Origin: Phormidesmis priestleyi
Lineage (GTDB): Bacteria > Cyanobacteriota > Cyanobacteriia > Phormidesmidales > Phormidesmidaceae
NCBI GenBank assembly: GCA_003242115.1
Contig: QBMP01000004.1
Location: 5,085 to 25,103, forward strand
DNA: 20,019 nucleotides
Direction of reading: 5' to 3'
This document shows, one piece after another, positions 14,844 through 20,019 of the stretch. The notes under the pieces were generated by a model. It did not search any database. It was not told where the DNA came from and saw only the letters and a program-made list of their open reading frames with translations. Each line of letters opens with the position of its first letter. Within the stretch, counting starts at the first letter, position 1. The position numbers and the translations under genes were made by a program.

Positions 14844-15653
14844 CCACTGAATGACTCTGCGGGTAATTTGGGTGGGGTCATTGAGGTCGTTTTGCCGGGG
14901 CAGCAGGGCAAACTCTAAAGCGCGAGTGTAGTCGGCAGCAGCACAGTTCCAATCGCCTTGCAGATGGTAGGTGCGGCCTCTTTCAGCATAGAGTGTCGCG
15001 CTTTCAGGCTTAAAAAATATGGCAATATCTAGGCACACTAAAGCTTCTTCATAATCGCTCATTTCTCGAAACGTAATGGCTTGATTGAGTCGGGCTCTAA
15101 TATTTAAGGGGCTCAAATCGACGGCCTGATCATAGTCGGCGATCGCCGCTTGCCAGTTTTTTTTAGCCGCATGTAGGTTAGCCCGATTGCTGTAAGCCTT
15201 GTCAAGCTCAGGATTAAGATAAATCGCCTGGTTGTAATCAGCCAAAGCCTGTGCCCACTGTCGGGCATTGTAGTGCATCAGCCCTCGGTTGGTGTAATGT
15301 TCTGCTTCATTGGGCTCGTAGGCAATGAGCTGAGTCAAAAGCTGAATTGCAGCTGAGTAATTCTTTTTTTTAGCTTCCAGGCGAACCATTCTGCTCAGCA
15401 GTAGATTAGCCTCGGTATCGGATAGCCAATCAAGGCGGCGGCGATCGCCATGACCCAGCTTACTAGATGTCCCAATAGAGACTAAATCGCAGCGATCGCC
15501 CACTAGCGCAGGCTGGGAACGAGCGGGTTCAGAGCTGATAGGTTCTAAAAATTGCATGGGTAGATATCCTAAAGATGCTGTAGCGGCAATAGCTTTATCT
15601 GACCCTAATTTGCCTAGCCTCTGGTTCAAATGCCGAGTCAGTGAAGAGGTCAT
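14826..15653 (-). CDS. TPR-repeat protein
   Basis: 275 aa. The first 80 residues are polar and lack motifs. From about residue 84 there are about five tetratricopeptide repeats, for example around YSAAIQLLTQLIAYEPNEAE, WAQALADYNQAIYLNPELDK, WQAAIADYDQAVDLSPLNIR and YEEALVCLDIAIFFKPESAT. TPR domains bind other proteins; no enzyme domain is attached and the partner is unknown. No signal peptide is visible, so it is probably cytoplasmic. The ATG at 15653 has no good ribosome binding site; an ATG at 15557 (MQFLEP) has AGGA about 9 nt upstream and is a possible alternative, giving 243 aa. It is convergent with the small gene at 14581 and stands alone on its strand. Confidence 0.9.
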   Translation of the reverse strand: MTSSLTRHLNQRLGKLGSDKAIAATASLGYLPMQFLEPISSEPARSQPALVGDRCDLVSIGTSSKLGHGDRRRLDWLSDTEANLLLSRMVRLEAKKKNYSAAIQLLTQLIAYEPNEAEHYTNRGLMHYNARQWAQALADYNQAIYLNPELDKAYSNRANLHAAKKNWQAAIADYDQAVDLSPLNIRARLNQAITFREMSDYEEALVCLDIAIFFKPESATLYAERGRTYHLQGDWNCAAADYTRALEFALLPRQNDLNDPTQITRRVIQWMNSFS

Positions 15654-15700
15654 CTACTTACTGAAAGCTTGCTCAAAGCAAGGATGACGCTGAACACTAA

Positions 15701-15738
15701 TCGGTCAACTGGACGGTCGATTGGATCGGTCGTTTGGA
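15701..15738. repeat. 12-13 bp tandem repeat, three copies
   Basis: TCGGTCAACTGGA (15701-15713), CGGTCGATTGGA (15714-15725) and TCGGTCGTTTGGA (15726-15738), 48-85 nt upstream of the TPR gene start. Confidence 0.8.
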
Positions 15739-15872
15739 CATCCAGCAGGCGGAAAGGATCGCTCGAAGCTGCACGTAACAAGTTAATTTACATGCAGTTT
15801 TCTTGATGAAATCCTCTCACGATTACCTAACAAACCCTACCGAAAAAGAACGGAGGAATCGTGCGGTTACGT

Positions 15873-15901
15873 TTGAACAAAAGTTGATATGTCAGTATAA
15901 A
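15873..15901 (+). promoter_or_regulatory. Candidate sigma-70 promoter on the plus strand
   Basis: TTGAAC (15873-15878), 17-nt spacer, TATAAA (15896-15901). Hexamers and spacing are near consensus. The expected start is about 15908. No protein gene follows on this strand. Confidence 0.6.
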
Positions 15902-15907
15902 TACTCA

Positions 15908-16047
15908 AGAAATGCCAAAAATTCCGTAATTGTGCTGACTCAAATTCAGCCGATCTTCAGCCGATCTCTAGGCAGTTACGGATTACGCAGCACACCCAAA
16001 TTGATTAAAAAAGGCGATCGCTCATTACCTTGAACGTTCGCCTTTTT
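15908..16047 (+). ncRNA. Candidate small RNA, about 140 nt
   Basis: Defined only by the promoter at 15873-15901 and the terminator ending at 16047. It includes an exact 11-bp duplication, TCAGCCGATCT (15946-15967). Open frames inside are a 5-codon ATG frame and a GTG frame of 33 codons without a ribosome binding site. I recognise no known cyanobacterial RNA family in it. Confidence 0.35.
15946..15967. repeat. 11-bp exact tandem repeat, two copies
   Basis: TCAGCCGATCT at 15946-15956 and 15957-15967, inside the candidate small RNA. Confidence 0.8.
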
Positions 16048-16048
16048 G
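16007..16048. terminator. Bidirectional terminator between psbK and the candidate small RNA
   Basis: AAAAAGGCGA (16008-16017) pairs with TCGCCTTTTT (16038-16047), a 10-bp stem with a 20-nt loop that contains part of a HIP1 octamer. Read on the minus strand it ends in a run of six T and would stop psbK transcripts 65 nt after the stop codon. On the plus strand it ends in five T. Confidence 0.7.
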
Positions 16049-16111
16049 TATTTTGATGAGTCTTGATAGCGCGAGACTCTAAAGATGTTATTGAAGCAAG
16101 CTAGAAGCAGC

Positions 16112-16249
16112 TTACTTGAAGCCGACAGATGCCTGCCAAACAAAAGCAAGCAACAGGAAAAAGATAGGAAGAATGGGTAAAACGTCAATTAGGGGGCCAA
16201 AGGCGCGGTAAGCTTCGGGTAGAGTGGCTACTAGCATTGCTGTGTCCAT
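16112..16249 (-). CDS. psbK: Photosystem II reaction centre protein K
   Basis: 45 aa, small single-span subunit of the photosystem II core in the thylakoid membrane. The N-terminal MDTAMLVAT is the short leader that is normally removed. The mature part has [19 protein letters not shown], a hydrophobic span through [10 protein letters not shown], and the conserved end VWQASVGFK. Length matches the family. The frame is open much further upstream, but ATG 16249 is chosen because it fits the family start and has GGAGAT with a 9-nt spacer. It lies 191 bp downstream of tgt on the same strand, an arrangement I know from other cyanobacteria. TAAAAT in the spacer (about 16288-16293) could be the -10 of its own promoter, though no matching -35 is seen. 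Confidence 0.96.
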   Translation of the reverse strand: MDTAMLVATLPEAYRAFGPLIDVLPILPIFFLLLAFVWQASVGFK

Positions 16250-16419
16250 AGATCCGCTATCTCCAAATGTTCGTGAATAGGTAGCTCTCATTTTATCACG
16301 ATCTGCGATGACGCCATACGTGATCTGGTTCGTTTTAATAACGCCCCAATCGATTTCACCGTACATCTTTGGGCCTATTCGGCTGAAGCGTTGGCACGTC
16401 ATCAATGGATCGCTAAAGA

Positions 16420-16435
16420 GTAACGAAAACGTTAC
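16420..16435 (-). terminator. Perfect hairpin just after tgt
   Basis: GTAACG and CGTTAC enclose a 4-nt loop, 5 nt after the tgt stop codon. No strong U-run follows on the minus strand (TCTTTAG), so it may attenuate rather than end transcription into psbK. Confidence 0.35.
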
Positions 16436-16440
16436 AATCG

Positions 16441-17553
<1,113 letters not shown>

Positions 17554-17592
17554 GGGATGGGCAGTAGGAAAAAGGAGCGTTAGAAAAAGCGA

Positions 17593-18051
17593 TCAAAGGA
17601 AATGGCGATCATCATCTAAAGACGCATCCCAGCTAGCCGAGAGCGCCTCCGTCACAATTGCTTCCAAAGCCGCCGCATCCAATGGATGAACGGACATCTC
17701 TTCAGCAGTAGGCGTAATTGGCGTCAAACACAAGCAGCGGCTGTCCTGCACCAAGACAAAGCTGGTTTCTGCGCCAGTGGTGACCATTTCCAAATAGTCA
17801 AAGCTATGAACGTTTAGATAAAGGCTACGGTTGGCTACCAAGGTTGCTTGGGCTGTATCAGCAAAGGCTTCCATCACGCAGCCTTCGCCAGTATTCGTGA
17901 TTTCGGTATCTTGCTTGTGGATATAGCGGACTTGGCGAAGCCCTCTAAGCAGCCGCAGCATGTCGCTTTTGTTAATGACAATGCCATTGTCAACGAGACA
18001 GGGCGCAGGCAGGCTGTTGGCTGGCATATTGCTGGAGTTGTTGTGTTTCAT
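17593..18051 (-). CDS. Unrecognised protein upstream of tgt
   Basis: 152 aa. I do not recognise the family. A polar N-terminus (about 20 residues) is followed by a compact mixed alpha/beta stretch: VINKSDMLRLLRGLRQVRYI, then EGCVMEAFADTAQATLVANR, SLYLNVHSFDYLEM and ETSFVLVQDSRCLCLTPI. A helix (LDAAALEAIVTEALSASW) and an acidic end follow. No membrane segment, metal motif or nucleotide site is evident; it is probably a small soluble cyanobacterial protein. The ATG at 18051 is preferred to the TTG at 18057, though neither has a ribosome binding site; ATG 18027 is a further option. It precedes tgt by 39 bp on the same strand, so an operon with tgt and perhaps psbK is likely. Confidence 0.82.
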   Translation of the reverse strand: MKHNNSSNMPANSLPAPCLVDNGIVINKSDMLRLLRGLRQVRYIHKQDTEITNTGEGCVMEAFADTAQATLVANRSLYLNVHSFDYLEMVTTGAETSFVLVQDSRCLCLTPITPTAEEMSVHPLDAAALEAIVTEALSASWDASLDDDRHFL

Positions 18052-18111
18052 TGGCAATGCTGCGGGTTAGCCGAGTAAAGAGACTGGCTGGTAGATATTT
18101 TTTAGAGGGCT

Positions 18112-18129
18112 TTGTAGGGAAATCTACAA
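18112..18129. promoter_or_regulatory. Palindrome, possible operator for the gene upstream of tgt
   Basis: TTGTAG (18112-18117) and CTACAA (18124-18129) are perfect 6-bp arms around GGAAAT. On the minus strand the right arm also reads TTGTAG, a possible -35, with an A-rich -10 region 17-19 nt on, about 60 nt before the ATG at 18051. Confidence 0.3.
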
Positions 18130-18341
18130 GAAAGAAAGCTGAGTATGAATATCTAATCGCTCTCTTTGAGAATATACCCTCACGATATACGAATTTGCTA
18201 GGTTTGCAATATTGGATTTGTAAGATCTTATTAAGTCGTTCCAAAGCGGGATTTCGCTTTAGAAGATGGCTCGGCAGGTGTCCCAAACAAACCGCTTAGC
18301 GATGTCGCAGTAGGGCTTTTAGAAAAAATCTTGAGGTTTTT

Positions 18342-18392
18342 ATGGAGGAGATAAATTGGCTGAAATGGTCTAAAGGCTTTGTGAAAAAATGA
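18342..18392 (+). CDS. Possible 16-aa small ORF
   Basis: ATG at 18342 opens a short frame for MEEINWLKWSKGFVKK ending in TGA. GAGG at 18333-18336 stands 5 nt before the ATG. The peptide would be a short basic amphipathic helix with two Trp. It could equally be chance; no relative is known to me. It may act as a leader peptide for cobS, 66 bp downstream. Confidence 0.2.
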   Translation: MEEINWLKWSKGFVKK

Positions 18393-18458
18393 TGTAGGTT
18401 AGGAATTGGAACGATGCGGTTTGATCATAAAGCTAGGTAGCTTTTTAGATAGTTAAGG

Positions 18459-19247
18459 ATGAAAGGGGCCATGAAGCGATTCTGGGCGAGTTGGAATGGG
18501 GCTTTGATGTTTTACACCTGTTTGCCGATTCCTCAGAGCTGGCCGTTGGAATTTCGCTATGTGGCTCGCTGGGTGCCGTGGGTCGGTGCCGTGGTAGGGG
18601 GATTGCTAGCGATCGCAGACGCTACGTTAGCAGAATTATATGTTCCCGATTTAGTCCGCAGTGCGCTGGTTATAGCCCTCGGAATATTGCTGACGGGTGG
18701 GCTGCATTTAGATGGGGTGATGGATACCGCTGATGGGTTGGCGGTGCCGAGCAGTGGATCTGTAGCTGAGTCTAGGGCTAAGCGACTAGAAGTGATGGCT
18801 GATAGCCGGATGGGAGCGTTTGGGGGAATGGCTGCGATCGCCCTCATCTTGCTCAAAGTCAGTGCGCTATCCGCTATCGTCTCACAGCGCGCCTGGGTGC
18901 TGATAGCCGTTGCGGTTTGGGGCCGCTGGGGGCAGCAGTGGGCGATCGCCCGCTACCCATACTTAAAAGCAGAGGGCAAAGGCGCTTTTCATCAGGCTGC
19001 TTTGCCTGCTCTGGTCTACACGCTACCGAGTCTGGTAGGAATCGCGCTCATTAGCGCCTTCTGCATAGCGCTCGGATTCGCGTCCTGGGCGGTGGTGTGG
19101 CGAACGACAATCGGCGGCTTGTTGCTTTCTGTGCTGACGAGCGCTTACTTTAACCGGCAGCTAGGCGGCCAGACGGGTGACACCTATGGCGCAGTCGTAG
19201 AATGGACAGAGGCGCTGATGCTTTGCAGCCTGACGATAGGCCGGTAA
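18459..19247 (+). CDS. cobS: Adenosylcobinamide-GDP ribazoletransferase (cobalamin synthase)
   Basis: 262 aa integral membrane enzyme that joins adenosylcobinamide-GDP and alpha-ribazole in the last steps of cobalamin (in cyanobacteria, pseudocobalamin) synthesis. The family signature HLDGVMDTADG is at 83-93, with RLEVMADSRMGAFG about 25 residues later. Several hydrophobic segments follow: about 40-55, 68-82, 116-135, 185-225. The start is uncertain: ATG 18459 has TAAGG directly adjacent, while ATG 18471 (MKRFWASW) has AAAGG with a 4-nt spacer and fits family N-termini slightly better. No B12 riboswitch is visible upstream. It is divergent from the tgt cluster and 116 bp before leuD; the two enzymes share no pathway. 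Confidence 0.95.
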   Translation: MKGAMKRFWASWNGALMFYTCLPIPQSWPLEFRYVARWVPWVGAVVGGLLAIADATLAELYVPDLVRSALVIALGILLTGGLHLDGVMDTADGLAVPSSGSVAESRAKRLEVMADSRMGAFGGMAAIALILLKVSALSAIVSQRAWVLIAVAVWGRWGQQWAIARYPYLKAEGKGAFHQAALPALVYTLPSLVGIALISAFCIALGFASWAVVWRTTIGGLLLSVLTSAYFNRQLGGQTGDTYGAVVEWTEALMLCSLTIGR

Positions 19248-19270
19248 ACAGAGGAAACTATTATTAAGAG

Positions 19271-19307
19271 GAGGCTTGATGGCGAGGCTTTATTCGAGGC
19301 GCTTCAT
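19271..19307. repeat. 12-13 bp tandem repeat, three copies, upstream of leuD
   Basis: GAGGCTTGATGGC (19271-19283), GAGGCTTTATTC (19284-19295) and GAGGCGCTTCAT (19296-19307), starting 23 nt after the cobS stop. Confidence 0.7.
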
Positions 19308-19320
19308 CTATTAATGTAAT

Positions 19321-19344
19321 GTATAGATAGCTGTATAGGTCGCT
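19321..19344. repeat. 12-bp tandem repeat, two copies, upstream of leuD
   Basis: GTATAGATAGCT (19321-19332) and GTATAGGTCGCT (19333-19344), with two mismatches, 20-43 nt before the leuD start, where a promoter or leader would be expected. Confidence 0.7.
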
Positions 19345-19363
19345 GTTTGGCAGCACAGAGCTG

Positions 19364-19978
19364 ATGAGCAATTCTTCTCAGGTTCACACTATTTCGGGTC
19401 GGGGCTTGCCGTTGGTCGGTAACGACATTGATACGGATCGAATTATTCCAGCCAGATTTTTGCGGGCGGTAACGTTCGATGGCCTAGGTGAACAGGTATT
19501 TGCCGATGATCGTCAGCAGCTAGCGGCGCATCCATTTAATCAGGCCCAGTATCAAGGTGCGGCTGTGCTGGTGGTCAATCGCAATTTTGGCTGTGGGTCT
19601 TCTCGCGAACATGCGCCGCAAGCAATAGCCCGTTGGGGCATTCAGGCATTAGTCGGCGAAAGCTTTGCTGAGATCTTTTTTGGCAACTGTGTGGCTATGG
19701 GCGTGCCCTGTGTAACGGCTGATACTGCCGGGGTCACGGCTTTACAGAAACAAATTGCTGACAATCCAACGGTTCAGGTGACAGTTGATCTAGACGAAAT
19801 GACGGCCACAGCCGGTGATTTATCGGTGCCGGTAGCGATGGGGGCTGGCCCTCGGCAGATGTTTGTCAAAGGAACTTGGGATGCTTGCGCTCAGCTTGTA
19901 GCGCAGGCAGAGGCAATCGCCCAAACGGCTAGTCGGTTGCCTTATGTAGCTTGGTCGGTGGCGGCTCAAACCCACTGA
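19364..19978 (+). CDS. leuD: 3-isopropylmalate dehydratase small subunit
   Basis: 204 aa, swivel-domain subunit that pairs with LeuC to isomerise 2- to 3-isopropylmalate in leucine synthesis. Conserved elements are [14 protein letters not shown] (20-33), [12 protein letters not shown] (74-85, the GSSR substrate loop), [12 protein letters not shown] and the later GPRQMF. The length is normal for the family. The ATG at 19364 starts just before the conserved block, with only a weak AGAG upstream. The large subunit gene leuC is not in the window: cobS is upstream, and only 41 bp remain downstream with no gene visible. Confidence 0.96.
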   Translation: MSNSSQVHTISGRGLPLVGNDIDTDRIIPARFLRAVTFDGLGEQVFADDRQQLAAHPFNQAQYQGAAVLVVNRNFGCGSSREHAPQAIARWGIQALVGESFAEIFFGNCVAMGVPCVTADTAGVTALQKQIADNPTVQVTVDLDEMTATAGDLSVPVAMGAGPRQMFVKGTWDACAQLVAQAEAIAQTASRLPYVAWSVAAQTH

Positions 19979-20019
19979 GAATAAGGATAGGCAACCAGAC
20001 TGGCGTTGTAATACTTAGC

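Larger units (their letters stand above)
15654..16111. other. 458-bp spacer with tandem repeats and a probable small RNA gene
   Basis: It contains two micro-tandem repeats (15701-15738, 15946-15967), a good plus-strand promoter (15873-15901) and a bidirectional terminator (16007-16048). A 76-codon frame (15803-16033) begins upstream of the promoter and ends inside the terminator loop, and does not look like a protein. The TPR gene's promoter should lie in 15654-15750. Confidence 0.6.
18052..18458. other. 407-bp divergent spacer upstream of cobS
   Basis: It holds a palindrome at 18112-18129, a hairpin AAAGCG/CGCTTT (18243-18260) and a possible 16-codon ORF (18342-18392). An 82-codon plus-strand frame (18051-18299) is present but has no ribosome binding site and no recognisable content. 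I searched by eye for a cobalamin riboswitch before cobS and found no match to its conserved B12 box. Confidence 0.6.

Noticed and set aside
15803..16033. 76-codon plus-strand frame
   Set aside because: It begins before the only good promoter, runs into the terminator loop, and has no domain-like content.
18051..18299. 82-codon plus-strand frame opposite the start of the gene upstream of tgt
   Set aside because: TTG start, no ribosome binding site, no recognisable motif, and it overlaps the promoter region of the minus-strand gene.
18052..18458. Cobalamin riboswitch before cobS
   Set aside because: No B12-box-like sequence found by eye in this spacer.

Overview
The window comes from a cyanobacterial chromosome. 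The octamer GCGATCGC (HIP1) recurs more than 20 times in 20 kb on my reading. The gene set includes psbK, an SpkB-type kinase with an N-terminal Cys motif and pentapeptide repeats, a Ycf29/Rre1-type response regulator, DevB/DevC-type exporter genes and the tgt-psbK gene pair. Base composition looks close to 50% GC. I cannot name the genus; nothing here requires heterocyst formation.

Layout. (1) 1-3976, minus strand: an exporter cluster read as devB-like fusion protein (broken by an in-frame TAG), devC-like permease 1, devC-like permease 2, then an AlkB-like dioxygenase that runs off the left edge. The last two share a TAATG overlap. No ATPase (devA) is visible. (2) 3977-4860: an accessory-looking spacer with a 64-codon N-terminal remnant of a tyrosine integrase and tRNA-Thr(TGU). 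(3) 4861-7936: the response regulator, a thioredoxin-like [2Fe-2S] ferredoxin, a SAM hydroxide adenosyltransferase (DUF62) and an unrecognised gene whose start lies in a foldable leader. (4) 8053-12763: convergent dnaX and pheT. (5) 12989-15653: spkB, a small conserved-looking ORF and a convergent TPR protein. (6) 16112-18051, minus strand: unknown gene, tgt, psbK, probably one transcription unit ending at a bidirectional terminator. (7) 18459-19978, plus strand: cobS and leuD.

Most genes are housekeeping: replication (dnaX), translation (pheT, tRNA-Thr, tgt), photosystem II (psbK), cobalamin and leucine synthesis (cobS, leuD) and signalling (rre1, spkB). I found no large undescribed system. 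The points most worth a second look are: a well-phased -1 slippery heptamer in dnaX, with a 7-bp stem downstream and a stop codon two sense codons beyond the shift; the amber codon in devB beside two tandem devC paralogues; a coherent pattern of 11-16 bp micro-tandem repeats in at least ten spacers and in the dnaX linker; two plus-strand stretches that look like small RNA genes; and a possible bistable hairpin over the ribosome binding site at 7396-7415.
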